The notes under the pieces are model-generated. The model had not been told where the DNA came from. It did no database searches and was given only the letters and a program-made list of their open reading frames with translations. Shown here piece by piece: positions 22,266 to 32,081 of a stretch of DNA of 64,000 nucleotides. Made by a program: the position numbers and the translations under genes. The stretch is from Aquatica leii. Lineage: Eukaryota > Arthropoda > Insecta > Coleoptera > Lampyridae. Numbering within the stretch: the stretch's first letter is position 1; the number at the start of each line of letters is the position of its first letter. The stretch spans positions 166,840,035-166,904,034 of the forward strand of contig CM069432.1 in the NCBI GenBank assembly GCA_035610365.1, written 5' to 3'.

Positions 22266-22670
22266 ACTTAATCAAGCCGAGAAAAAGTACAGCACATATG
22301 ATCGTGAATTATTAGCGATTTACAAGGGCATCAAACACTTCAAACATTTCCTCGAAGGACGAAATTTTACGGTTTATACAGATCATAAACCAATCACATT
22401 TGCGTTTAAACAAAAACCTGAGAAGTGTAGCCCACGACAATGCAGACACCTCGACTTCATTTCACAGTTTACAACAGACATTCAGCACATCCGAGGCATA
22501 GATAACATACCAGCAGATACGATGTCACGGATCGAAGAACTAAAGCAATGTGAAATGGACACAGACTCTTTCGCAAAGGCACAAGAAGAGGACGAGGAAT
22601 TAAAAGCCTCTTACAGAATGAGAAATATAGGTTTTCAAGATTTCCAGCATTTATGGGTAAAAAAGAATTG
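22213..22670 (+). pseudogene. pol: Gypsy pol: RNase H and linker
   Basis: After the frameshift, RNase H continues with [27 protein letters not shown] (in part), the catalytic-Glu region, then FTVYTDHKPITFAF (Asp) and HIRGIDNIPADTMSRI (final His/Asp region). The linker leads towards the integrase. Another frameshift, beside an A run near 22660, ends useful sense; the apparent frame to 22788 is no longer gypsy protein. Confidence 0.9.
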
Positions 22671-22952
22671 TTTTATGAATCAAGTGCTGGAAAAAACAGA
22701 CTCTATGTACCACTATGCTATCGTCGAAAAGTGTTCGACACTACACACAACTTGTCACATCCAGGGACTAAAGGATCAACGCAATTAGTGACAGAAAAGT
22801 ACTTTTGGCCAAATATGAAGAAGAATGTTACAAATTGGGTCAAAACATGCATACCATGTCAGAGAGCCAAGGTAAATAAGCACACGCGTACTCAATCGGT
22901 ACTTTCGCTTCACCAGATGCTCGCTTCACCCACGTCCACATGGATATTGTAG
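22653..22952 (+). pseudogene. pol: Gypsy integrase zinc domain
   Basis: The H2C2 integrase N-terminal domain: YVPLCYRRKVFDTTHNLSH supplies the histidines, TQLVTEKYFWPNMKKNV the spacer, and CIPCQRAK the cysteines. The frame then meets TAG at 22950. In a neighbouring frame the sequence there spells the MDIVGPLP block that holds the first integrase Asp, so one more base-level shift lies between about 22900 and 22975. Confidence 0.9.
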
Positions 22953-22986
22953 GTCCACTTCCTATTCAAATGGTAAGCAGTACATA

Positions 22987-23880
22987 TTGACAATGATCGA
23001 CCGATTTAGCCGTTGGCCCGAAGCAGTCCCAATACAAGACATCACTGCTGAAACATGTGCCAAAACATTTGTAGAAACCTGGATTGCTCGTTTTGGGGTT
23101 CCATCCATAATTACGACTGATCGTGGAAGACAGTTCGAATCAACTTTATTCTCAGACTTGCAAAAAATCACAGGAATGCATCGGACGCGAACAACTTCAT
23201 TTCATCCACAAAGCAATGGACTAGTAGAACGGTTACATCGTCAATTGAAGGCAGCATTAAAGTGTCACGACACTCACTGGACAGAGTCTCTACCTTTAGT
23301 TTTGTTAGGGATTCGCAACACAATCAAAGAACCGCTACATGCTACACCTGCAGAAGTTGTTTACGGCACTACGTTACGATTACCAGGTGGTATAATCCAT
23401 ACACCACCAACACATAAAAGGTCACAAGTGATGGAAACTGACTTTGTTGCTAGGTTAAAACAACACATGGAAAGCATTACATATCCAACTGCAACCAATC
23501 ACCAGAGAGAAACAGTATTCCAACCAAAGGATTTAAACAGTACCAAATATGTATTTGTGCGTGTTGACCGAGTAAGAAAACCCCTGGAACCACCATATGA
23601 GGGACCGTACAAGGTAATCGCTAAAAACGAAAAGTATTATAAAGTACTAATACGTAACAAGGAACAAAACATATCGATTGATCGCCTCAAACCTGCTTTT
23701 TATGAAAGTGAAGTGGAAAGAACTCCAAATTTAAGCGATGAAGAAAACAAAAACGAAAATTCTTCGAATCAACCAAGTGCTAGTGAAAGTGCTCTGCCAA
23801 AACAAACTAGATCGGGTCGACAAGTGCGATTTCCAGCAAAGTATTCGGACATGGTAAAGATTAAACAAATAGACACTTAA
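22987..23880 (+). pseudogene. pol: Gypsy integrase core and C-terminus
   Basis: The frame has [17 protein letters not shown], the second catalytic Asp in [26 protein letters not shown] with the catalytic Glu, and a GPY/F-type module ([18 protein letters not shown]). The acidic and basic tail ends at [10 protein letters not shown]. The stop at 23878 is followed by about 165 bp of 3' sequence and the polypurine tract. The apparent ATG is internal. The first catalytic Asp lies upstream in a shifted frame. Confidence 0.9.
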
Positions 23881-24043
23881 CCACAAAATATTGCGTTTAA
23901 TTATGTATTAGATTTTCTTGTTAATGTTATTATTGTTATTTAGTTTTCATTTATAATATTTTTGTAGGTTATGCATTGTATTTTGCTTAGATTGTATTTT
24001 GTAAAATGTTAGCATTGGCGTGCACAAATGAAACCCATTTACT

Positions 24044-24056
24044 TAAAGGGGGGTAA
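24044..24056 (+). other. Gypsy polypurine tract
   Basis: TAAAGGGGGGTAA abuts the TGTGG of the 3' LTR. Confidence 0.75.
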
Positions 24057-24292
24057 TGTGGTGCGATAGGTTGGCACCAACATGAAGTTGGCGTTTGCAA
24101 TACAATAAATAAGCGGCCGACTCAAAACTAAAGCCCCTTACGTTTTCGACGTTGTACGTAGACGATACAGTAATCGCGAGTAATCTTTTTAATCATTTGT
24201 TTTACTGGAACATTGTTAATTTTATATTTATGTATATACGAACAGAATAGGTAAATATACGTTATTAAACCTTATAATTATCCGTGCCTATA
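24057..24292 (+). repeat. Gypsy 3' LTR
   Basis: 236 bp, identical by eye to the 5' LTR, followed by AAAG. Confidence 0.93.
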
Positions 24293-24379
24293 AAAGTATA
24301 ATTTTATTTATATATTATTGAACAATATATAATAAAATTACAAATTTTTAATGCAACCATGTCGTTCTAACGATCAAAC

Positions 24380-24657
24380 ATTTTTTTTCTAAAACTTATT
24401 AGACAAAAGGTAATAACTTTCACTGACAGTATCTGAATTGGAATCACAATTAACTTGTATAACCAGTTCATCCACTGTAATATCTAAAACCTTTTCACGT
24501 TCATACGGTTTCTGTATGACGAATACAGAACAAAACTTATAAGAACAGTTTTTTATAGTTTCTGCTCACATTGCCGACACATTTTGATGTTTATACCTTT
24601 TTCTTCTTCTGTGCTTATTATAGTAGGTTTTAGTTTGTGACCATATTAATTCTATTA
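24380..24657 (-). pseudogene. Mariner-type transposase, C-terminal part (split by P-like element)
   Basis: Minus-strand continuation of the transposase at 25719-26433. Just below the P-like insertion it reads ELIWSQTKTYYNKH, the catalytic Glu region (NPIELIWxxxKxYx in the family). It then degrades, and ends with EREKVLDITVDELVIQVN and a Ser/Asp-rich tail near 24430. Stops and frameshifts are present. The P-like element sits between CESN and VIELIW, that is, almost on the catalytic residue. Confidence 0.75.
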
Positions 24658-24665
24658 CATTAGAT

Positions 24666-25710
24666 CAATTAGGTATAATATACTAACTACTGGAAAAACC
24701 ACTCCGTCTGCTAGCATGGTTACGAATTCGGTCCGACTTTATTTCTTGTTCCCCCACTTCATCCGGGCAAGAAATCAACTATCGTGTGTAGTTACGTGCA
24801 TTTAAATGCTTTTTAGCGTTCGGATTGCATTTCATAATTTTAGTTTATACTTGCTTAGAGTACATTTAATAAAAAATTTCATAATCTTAAATTATAGTGT
24901 GTATAAATGGTCAACTTTTGCTGAAATATCTGAAACAATTTTAAATTACATGTCACTTGTAAATAAAGATGCGCAGTATGTAAATAATATTTTATATTAT
25001 GTTTCTGGTTATATTATTAAAAAAAATATTAATTTTGTAACTTGTGAATATTGTATTTCGATGTTGAGTTTACAGAGCTGTAGAAAGTGTACATAATATA
25101 AGAGATGATTTTACAGCGTTTACAAAATTTATTTCAAGAGGTGGTATAAAATTAGCTAGTTCAGAGATATTTAATATAATTCGTGTCTGTGAATCGACTT
25201 TTAACTTATTTATATTAAAAGAACTTGTTAACGGACAGAGTAACTTAAAAACTATTCTTGCGGCCACCGTAAAAAAAAGAATAATAAATAAAATGCCGAT
25301 TAAAAGTTTTATGCACTCAATTTTTGCCGAGTTTGGCAGTGTGTCAGATGAATGAAAAATTACTTGTTTAATAATTACAATTAATATGTATTTTGAATTT
25401 AGGTTAAAAACGTACTGCAGGACTAGAAATGTTGATGTGATTTAAAAGGTAATAGTTCCATTAGATCTAAGCTAACAAAATTAGTTTTACTTAAAAATAC
25501 ATAATATTGTATTTTATTATTAATAATATGTATTTTTAATTTAAGAAATATACCAACTGTTTTCATATAATATTTTAATTTTACTTCTATCTTTCAAACG
25601 TCGATGACTTTAATGCGTTTTTGCCCGAAAGCAGTGGGGATAAGCGATAGCGCGACGGCTCGCCTGAATGTACCAAGTGGTTTTTCCAGTTAGTATATTA
25701 TACCTCATTG
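24666..25710 (+). mobile_element. P-like (THAP-type) DNA transposon, internally deleted
   Basis: 1045 bp bracketed by the 8-bp direct repeat CATTAGAT (24658-24665 and 25711-25718), the P-element target-duplication length. Terminal inverted repeats of about 35 bp begin CAATKAGGTATAATATACTA and share GGAAAAACCACT; the left copy has three extra bases. Inside is only the C-terminal part of a P-type transposase. The THAP DNA-binding domain and most of the catalytic domain are missing, so it would depend on a helper. Confidence 0.85.
24806..25354 (+). pseudogene. P-like transposase C-terminal fragment
   Basis: LYYVSGYIIKKNINFVTCEYCISML is the conserved xxYVAGYVxxK…C..C block of P/THAP9-type transposases. 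After a frameshift near 25088 comes FTAFTKFISRGGIKLASSEIF (the L..RGGL..PS motif) and a helical tail ending FGSVSDE and a stop. The N-terminus of the apparent frame (from 24806) is not family sequence. No catalytic Asp is visible, so this is not an active transposase. Confidence 0.78.
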
Positions 25711-25718
25711 CATTAGAT

Positions 25719-26433
25719 TCACAATGACATGATGGTAACTTTAATAACTCATGCCCATTTCTTTGAATTCGTTCGTCTAGTTCATGTTGTTTCTTTTTCT
25801 GGATGTTTTTTGTTAAGACAAGTAAAATTCTGGTTTAAATAATGTTGAATCATAGTTTATAATATGATTTGTAAGCCAAGTAGCAATATCACTCTTCTTC
25901 CAGGTTGATGTTGGAAATTTTTTAATTAAGTACATGATATGGAGCATTGTCCAGTATAATTAACGATGGTTTTTCTAAATTACACAATAAATGTTTAACT
26001 AGCCATTTCTTAAATAAGCCTCTATTTATTTTACGGTGATAATCTTCTTCTTGCGATTCAGAAGCAAATACTGTATAAACTTTTTTTTTTGAACCTGCGT
26101 CTATGACGATAAATCTTTTACGATAATACTCATTAGATTTTCTTACACTTTGTACGTTATTATCTTGCAATGACTTTCCAGGATTTCCTTTTGAATAAAT
26201 GCAAGTATCGTTCATAAAAACAACTTGCAGTTGTAATAGTGATTTTAAATTATTTATGTAGCCCTTTAGAAATTTTAGGAAAAATGGTGCTATACTGGTT
26301 TTTTCAAGTAAAGGTCTACGATTAGATTCCTTCTTAAACTTGAAGCCCATTTTGTGTAGTGTACAATTTAAACTGCTATTACTCAACAGAATATGATTTT
26401 TTCGAATTTCAGTTTCAATTGATACACTTTTTC
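25719..26433 (-). pseudogene. Mariner-type DDE transposase, main part
   Basis: The clean segment 25922-26386 reads, on the minus strand, RRPLLEKTSIAPFFLKFL, VFMNDTCIYSKGNPGKS (first catalytic Asp region; family has FLDETWV), RKRFIVIDAGSKKK, EEDYHRKINRGLFKKWL, then PSLIILDNAPYH with the second catalytic Asp. Beyond a frameshift it continues as WKKSDIATWLTNH and LPSCHCESN to the P-like insertion. Just upstream (26433), a pyrimidine-rich stretch ending TTACAG precedes GAAAAAGTG, which would serve as a splice acceptor, so an earlier exon may be missing. This family is common and multicopy in insects. Confidence 0.8.
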
Positions 26434-26460
26434 CTGTAATACAAAAAAACTTAAATAACC

Positions 26461-27999
26461 GTAATTCTAAATAAATAAATAGTTAATCAAAGACCTTAAT
26501 ATTAAAGATCCATTGTTTTTTTTCTTCCTTTCAAAGAGTTCAATAAACTCAACACAAACTGAGAACGTAAAGTTATAACTAACAGACATTCTAACACTTA
26601 AATAAAGATTAACAATCTCGCAGACTAGTCAACAAGCAACTCTTTACTTATAAACACAATCAAACGGTGTTTTTGACTTTTTCTGGACCATACACACAAA
26701 TTACACTAAAATAGTTTACTAAATTCTTACATTGATGACATAAGGTTCTTCTTACCTGATTCCGACAATATCGATATTAACTTTAAAACTTTAAACTTAA
26801 CTTTAAAACTTAAACTTTAAATAAAGTGCAATTGTCTAATCTTTTACATTTGCATATAATTAAATTTAAACTTTATTTAGATTTTGCAAAAACCAGTAGT
26901 TGACATCATAAAAAAACTAATTTGGATTTTACAAAAACGAGTGCAAATTTGGACTTTTGATAATCGATTTAATAGTTATAGTCTAAGCCAAAAGTCGCTT
27001 ATAATTGTACTTTAGTACCTAATTTGTTTCAGCTCAGTAATCTTAACTAAACCGTTTAAAACAATTTTACAGGTTTATATTAAGTTTAGTTTGATAAAAC
27101 AGATGGTTATTCTGGGTGCCAATTTTTGAATAACGTTTAAACAATAAAACCAGCAAGCATAATAAAGTTGTTTACAAACGCGATTAGTGTAGGTTATTTT
27201 TTTATGCAAAGAATTAATTAATTCATAATTGTTCCGCTAAGAAATACATTTCACACTAGAGAAATTGTCAATATAACTTATATTTTTAAACAATGTGGTA
27301 AAAATGTGTAGTTGCATGTCGTGTCTTTATAAGTCAATACCCAAAACAACGACGTTCTAATTGCATAATAAAGAATGCTGGATATGAAACCACGTTTATT
27401 ACAACGTGTGATAGAACTGGACATAAACATATAGAAAATAAATAATTTCTCTTTACTTAAATTTACTTTAATTTGTTGTATTGTATTTTTAGTTAAAAAA
27501 ATTAAACTAAAGCAACACTTTTTAAAAAATTATTACAAAAACAGTAAATAATTTTTGTTATGTTATACAACTACCAATAACTTTTTTGTTGTTTTTAATG
27601 CTAATTTCTAATTATATACTCCAACTACTAAATTAAATGATGTTAACTAATTAAATAAAAACAATAACTACATAATAGAAGTTGTAAATTGAGAAATAAA
27701 ACATTATAAAAATATTAGTTTTAAATTATATTTGTTAAATTAACATACTTGTGTGTAATTTTCATACTATAATTTTATAATTGCTTTGTTTAATTATATA
27801 TTTATTTTAAAAAACAAAAATTAATCAATGTTTTTAAACTAATTAACTTTTAAATCACGTCATTTTACCTTTTGTATTAAGTATTTCTGTACTATACTTG
27901 TTTTTTGAAATTGTGTTTCACAGGTTCTGTTACGTTTTCTTTCTTTTTTTGTTGTTTTAATTTTGTTTTTATATAATATATAGTATAACATAATCTACA
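26461..27999. other. AT-rich stretch, nothing recognised
   Basis: Contains a short tandem of CTTTAAA/ACTTAAA-like words at about 26780-26825 and otherwise only A/T-rich filler. No gene supported. Confidence 0.5.
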
Positions 28000-28060
28000 G
28001 AATTGGTTAGGAACACTCTTCACTAGGAGGGGCAATTAAACCACTTTAGATTTTTAATAT

Positions 28061-28103
28061 GGCGACGTTTCGTGCAACCATGTGTGCACTTCTTCAAGCC
28101 ACT
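28061..28103 (-). ncRNA. Hammerhead-like motif in PLE 3' region (left copy)
   Basis: On the minus strand: TGGC, TTGAAGA, A, GTGC stem with loop, GCAC, GAAACGTC, GCCA. The order and the GAAA box match a hammerhead core (CUGANGA…GAAA…GUC). Helix I would be TGGC/GCCA and helix II GTGC/GCAC. There is a C-to-T change in the first box and one extra base before helix II. PLEs are reported to carry such ribozymes; activity here is not shown. Confidence 0.35.
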
Positions 28104-28431
28104 AAAATATATTGTACGTAAGTTACACATTGCTTATTGTATAATAAATAATACGTTTTAGGTACAAAACAAGAAACTTACACAAAAAAAGTTCAAGTGG
28201 AGACGTCCTCAACTCCAAACAACATGACAACTAATACACGATATAAATAACATAAATAACTCGTTAAAATATTATTAAAAAGGTCAATAATTAAAATGTT
28301 GTATATGAACAATAACTAAGAATGACAAACAATTGACACGACATGTATAATCAAAAATTATATTGCAATGTCAAGGTAATCAAGGAGATAAGAAACGAAA
28401 AATACCGCGAATTTTATAGACCTATATAAAG

Positions 28432-29504
28432 CTAATAAGCAATCTTAGATATTAAATTGTTGTATACATTACTTAAATTATTCGTGTCTGTATTAAAGTT
28501 AATGTTGTTTTTGTAAACGTTGATGAATATCATCTCTGAAACTAAACGCTTTTTATAGTTACAATCTATGTCTAAAATTTTAGGATTGTTGAAATCAAAA
28601 TTATGTCCCGTATTGATATGATGTAACGCTAACGCTGTTTCGCCCTTTTTATTATTGCAATCATACATGTGATTATTTATCCGATTTTTTATCTTCTGTT
28701 TCGTTTGCCCTATGTAACACGCTTGGCATCCTATACAATCTAGCTTGTACACTACATCATGTTTTTCAGTTGTGTTAGTTTTATCTTTAGTTCTACTGTA
28801 CAGCATGTTATAGATAGTATTAGTGTTGTAAGTTGTTATTTTAATGTGATTGGTTTTAATAATCGGAATTATTCTTTTGTTAGGTTTGGAACATTTATTA
28901 TTTTTGTGTAAATAACGTTAGTATTAGGGATAGTATTAGGGTTAGTAATGGATGGGATTATTGGTGGTGGGGTATTATTATTATTCGTTGTGTTAGTGTG
29001 GATGAGGATTTTGTTTATTATGTTATTCAGGTAGTTATTTTCCTTAATATGTTCTTTAAGCAGTTAAGGTTTTTTGTAACAAACTGAGGACTGCTTAAAC
29101 TTAATATTTTATTTTTCATAGCCTTAATCGTATTAATCTTTTGATGGTGTGGATGTTTGGAAAAGTAATTTAACGTTCTGTTAGAGGCTATGGGTTTAGT
29201 ATACCATTCACTAACTAGACAACCCGTGTTAGTATCCTTACTAAGTCTAACGTCTAAATATGGTAATGAACCTTTTTGTTCAACTTCATACGTGAATTTC
29301 AAATGTTGGTTGTAACTATTAAAAGTGTTAAGAGTGTTATGGATTTCTGTTTCGGGTATACATGCAACAATATCATCAACGTAACAAAATACAAAGACCG
29401 GTGTATATGATAAATTGTTGTTTACGTATTTAAGTAGATCATGCATAGCAAGATTAGCCAATATAGGTGACGCAGGATTACCCATGGCAGTACCAAATTT
29501 TTGA
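28432..29504 (-). pseudogene. PLE reverse transcriptase end and GIY-YIG endonuclease (left copy)
   Basis: A 5'-truncated PLE protein. From 29504: QKFGTAMGNPASPILANLAM (RT substrate-binding block), VFCYVDDIVACI (catalytic YVDD), SLPYLDVRLSK, SEWYTKPIASN and HPHHQKINTIKAMK. A Thr/Asn/Pro-rich linker follows. Then the endonuclease: KHDVVYKLDCIGCQACYIGQTKQKI (YIG signature), ALALHHINTGHNFDF, and the end at NNLISKIAY. A frame change near 29030 separates RT from linker. GIY-YIG nicks target DNA and the RT primes from the nick. The first half of the RT is absent, so it cannot be autonomous. Confidence 0.85.
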
Positions 29505-29516
29505 CAAGATGTATAC

Positions 29517-30328
29517 TCAAAAATTTGGTACTGCCATGGGTAATCCTGCGTCACCTATATTGGCTAATCTTGCTATGCATGATCTACTTAAATACGTAAA
29601 CAACAATTTATCATATACACCGGTCTTTGTATTTTGTTACGTTGATGATATTGTTGCATGTATACCCGAAACAGAAATCCATAACACTCTTAACACTTTT
29701 AATAGTTACAACCAACATTTGAAATTCACGTATGAAGTTGAACAAAAAGGTTCATTACCATATTTAGACGTTAGACTTAGTAAGGATACTAACACGGGTT
29801 GTCTAGTTAGTGAATGGTATACTAAACCCATAGCCTCTAACAGAACGTTAAATTACTTTTCCAAACATCCACACCATCAAAAGATTAATACGATTAAGGC
29901 TATGAAAATAAAATATTAAGTTTAAGCAGTCCTCAGTTTGTTACAAAAACCTTAACTGCTTAAAGAACATATTAAGGAAAATAACTACCTGAATAACATA
30001 ATAAACAAAATACTCATCCACACTAACACAACGAATAATAATAATACTCCACCACCAATAAACCCATCCATTACTAACCCTAATACTATCCCTAATACTA
30101 ACGTTATTTACACAAAAATAATAAATGTTCCAAACCTAACAAAAAGAATAATTCCGATTATTAAAACCAATCACATTAAAATAACAACTTACAACACTAA
30201 TACTATCTATAACATGCTGTACAGTAGAACTAAAGATAAAACTAACACAACTGAAAAACATGATGTAGTGTACAAGCTAGATTGTATAGGATGCCAAGCG
30301 TGTTACATAGGGCAAACGAAACAGAAGA
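29517..30328 (+). pseudogene. PLE reverse transcriptase end and linker (right copy, up to insert)
   Basis: Mirror copy of 28432-29504. It carries the same KFGTAMGNPASP and YVDDIVACI blocks. A one-base difference in an A run near 29907 ends the RT frame early at AMKIKY, where the left copy reads AMKNK. The linker and first part of the GIY-YIG domain (CIGCQACYIGQTKQKI) continue to 30328, where a 1054-bp element interrupts the codons. Confidence 0.85.
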
Positions 30329-30337
30329 TAAAAATAA

Positions 30338-30758
30338 TAGTTTAAAAATACTAAAAAAAACACGCTTTTATAGCTAACCGAACTAAAAAGTAGAAAATAA
30401 TTTTTAATTACAAAGAGTTTATAATACAGTAGTAAAAGGTCGAACAATCAATCATAATTTGTCACCTCAAAAGAAAATTATAATTCAGAGTAAAAAGCGT
30501 GAAGTGCATTTTACTACATTTTATTAAATGTTACAATCATATTATTGACAACTATCTATGAGAGGAGAGTTATAAAAATGTAGTAAAATGCACTCCACGC
30601 TTTTTACTCTGAATTATAATTTTCTTTTGAGGTGACAAATTATGATTGATTGTTCGACCTTTTACTACTGTATTATAAACTCTTTGTAATTAAAAATTAT
30701 TTTCTACTTTTTAGTTCGGTTAGCTATAAAAGCGTGTTTTTTTAGTTTTTTTAAACTA
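30338..30758. repeat. Foldback with about 186-bp arms
   Basis: The left arm (30338-30523) and right arm (30573-30758) are almost perfect reverse complements around a 50-base loop. Shared words include AACACGCTTTTATAGCTAAC and GTAGTAAAAGGTCGAACAAT. A transcript would form a long near-perfect hairpin. Confidence 0.85.
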
Positions 30759-31334
30759 TTATTTATTTTTCATTTTTTAGTTCGATTATTCAATTATGTA
30801 TTTTAATTCATATTCGTTATTTCCATTTCAATCGGTAAGACTTTGTGATTATAAATATTTTGATCCTTCGTAATTTAATTCCTTCTTTATCGACTATAAA
30901 TTCAAGGCCGTGTTGTTTATCAAATTTTGTTCTGTAAAATCAAGAAATTGAAATTTCTGTCCTGATTATTTTGTTGTAAATAAGAAGTCTTTTTCTGAAT
31001 CACGGTTATTATAATATTCGGAATATTATAAACAATAGTACCAATTTATTAGACTCGTCAGAAACTACATATGCATAAAGAACAAACAAGACGAGAACGC
31101 AGCTTGAAAAACAAGCCGAGTCCAAAACTGCTCGCCTGCGCAGTTCACGCGCTCTGTCTTTGTTACTCTCATGCAGAAGATCCGTAAAGAAATTTATTAA
31201 TCCTGACGATCCTAATCAGGATCATGGAAATTTTTTATCAAATTATTGCATTGTCATCGGTCCTTGAGACGTGTGCAAAGTTTCAATTTGATCAGACTTC
31301 TAGAAACCGGTAAAAATTAAACTCAAAGATTCCG

Positions 31335-31335
<1 letters not shown>

Positions 31336-31365
<30 letters not shown>

Positions 31366-31369
31366 CATC
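31336..31369 (+). repeat. ACAT tetranucleotide microsatellite
   Basis: About eight copies of ACAT/CATA lie close to the right end of the insert, a placement seen in several non-autonomous insect repeats. Confidence 0.9.
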
Positions 31370-31396
31370 CCGAACTAATAAAAGCGTGTTAAAAAT

Positions 31397-31650
31397 CGGA
31401 TAAATAATCACATGTATGATTGCAATAATAAAAAGGGCGAAACAGCGTTAGCGTTACATCATATCAATACGGGACATAATTTTGATTTCAACAATCCTAA
31501 AGTTTTAGACATAGATTGTAACTATAAAAAAAGCGTTTAGTTTCAGAGATGATATTCATCAACGTTTACAAAAACAACATTAACTTTAATACAGACACGA
31601 ATAATTTAAGTAATGTATACAACAATTTAATATCTAAGATTGCTTATTAG
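31397..31650 (+). pseudogene. PLE GIY-YIG endonuclease, rest of right copy
   Basis: Resumes the endonuclease after the insert: NRINNHMYDCNNKKGETALALHHINTGH and on to NNLISKIAY with a TAG at 31648. One base-level difference near 31530 (an A run) shifts the frame relative to the left copy. Followed by about 430 bp of 3' untranslated sequence shared with the left copy. Confidence 0.85.
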
Positions 31651-31979
31651 CTTTATATAGGTCTATAAAATTCGCGGTATTTTTCGTTTCTTATCTCCTT
31701 GATTACCTTGACATTGCAATATAATTTTTGATTATACATGTCGTGTCAATTGTTTGTCATTCTTAGTTATTGTTCATATACAACATTTTAATTATTGACC
31801 TTTTTAATAATATTTTAACGAGTTATTTATGTTATTTATATCGTGTATTAGTTGTCATGTTGTTTGGAGTTGAGGACGTCTCCACTTGAACTTTTTTTGT
31901 GTAAGTTTCTTGTTTTGTACCTAAAACGTATTATTTATTATACAATAAGCAATGTGTAACTTACGTACAATATATTTTA

Positions 31980-32022
31980 GTGGCTTGAAGAAGTGCACAC
32001 ATGGTTGCACGAAACGTCGCCA
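31980..32022 (+). ncRNA. Hammerhead-like motif in PLE 3' region (right copy)
   Basis: The mirror image of 28061-28103: TGGC-TTGAAGA-A-GTGC…GCAC-GAAACGTC-GCCA. The same reservations apply. Confidence 0.35.
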
Positions 32023-32081
32023 TATTAAAAATCTAAAGTGGTTTAATTGCCCCTCCTAGTGAAGAGTGTTCCTAACCAATT

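Larger units (their letters stand above)
19515..24292 (+). mobile_element. Ty3/gypsy LTR retrotransposon, CsRn1-like
   Basis: A 4778-bp element with 236-bp LTRs that I read as identical. AAAG brackets it (19511-19514 and 24293-24296). The order is tRNA-Trp-like primer site, gag, -1 frameshift site, protease, RT, RNase H, integrase with a GPY/F-type tail, and polypurine tract. The gag ends with a [13 protein letters not shown] knuckle and the primer site starts TGGTGACCC; both are CsRn1 traits. Pol has at least three extra frameshifts, several beside homopolymers, so this copy is defective or has assembly errors. Confidence 0.93.
30336..31389. mobile_element. Non-autonomous foldback/MITE-like insert in PLE right arm
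   Basis: 1054 bp absent from the otherwise matching left arm, bracketed by TAAAAAT (30329-30335 and 31390-31396). The ends carry ACACGCTTTTAT(T)AG in inverted orientation, in a slightly internal position on the left. Contents: a foldback of two 186-bp arms (30338-30758), unique AT-rich sequence, a GC-richer block near 31080-31160, and an ACAT tandem just before the right end. No protein. Superfamily unassigned. Confidence 0.7.
28000..32081. mobile_element. Penelope-like element palindrome (two head-to-head 3' halves)
   Basis: Left copy (minus, 28000-29504) and right copy (plus, 29517-32081, carrying an insert at 30336-31389) are inverted duplicates of about 1.5 kb. They are separated by only 12 bp. 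Each starts inside the reverse transcriptase just before the catalytic motif, and runs through the GIY-YIG domain to a 3' end whose last bases are CCTAACCAATT. The copies look nearly identical outside the insert, so the palindrome is young. PLEs are known to occur in inverted and 5'-truncated arrangements. Confidence 0.85.

Noticed and set aside
30050-30110. CCCTAA/ACCCTA words suggestive of a telomeric repeat
   Set aside because: Only a few irregular copies, inside the codons of the PLE linker, and mirrored in the left arm.
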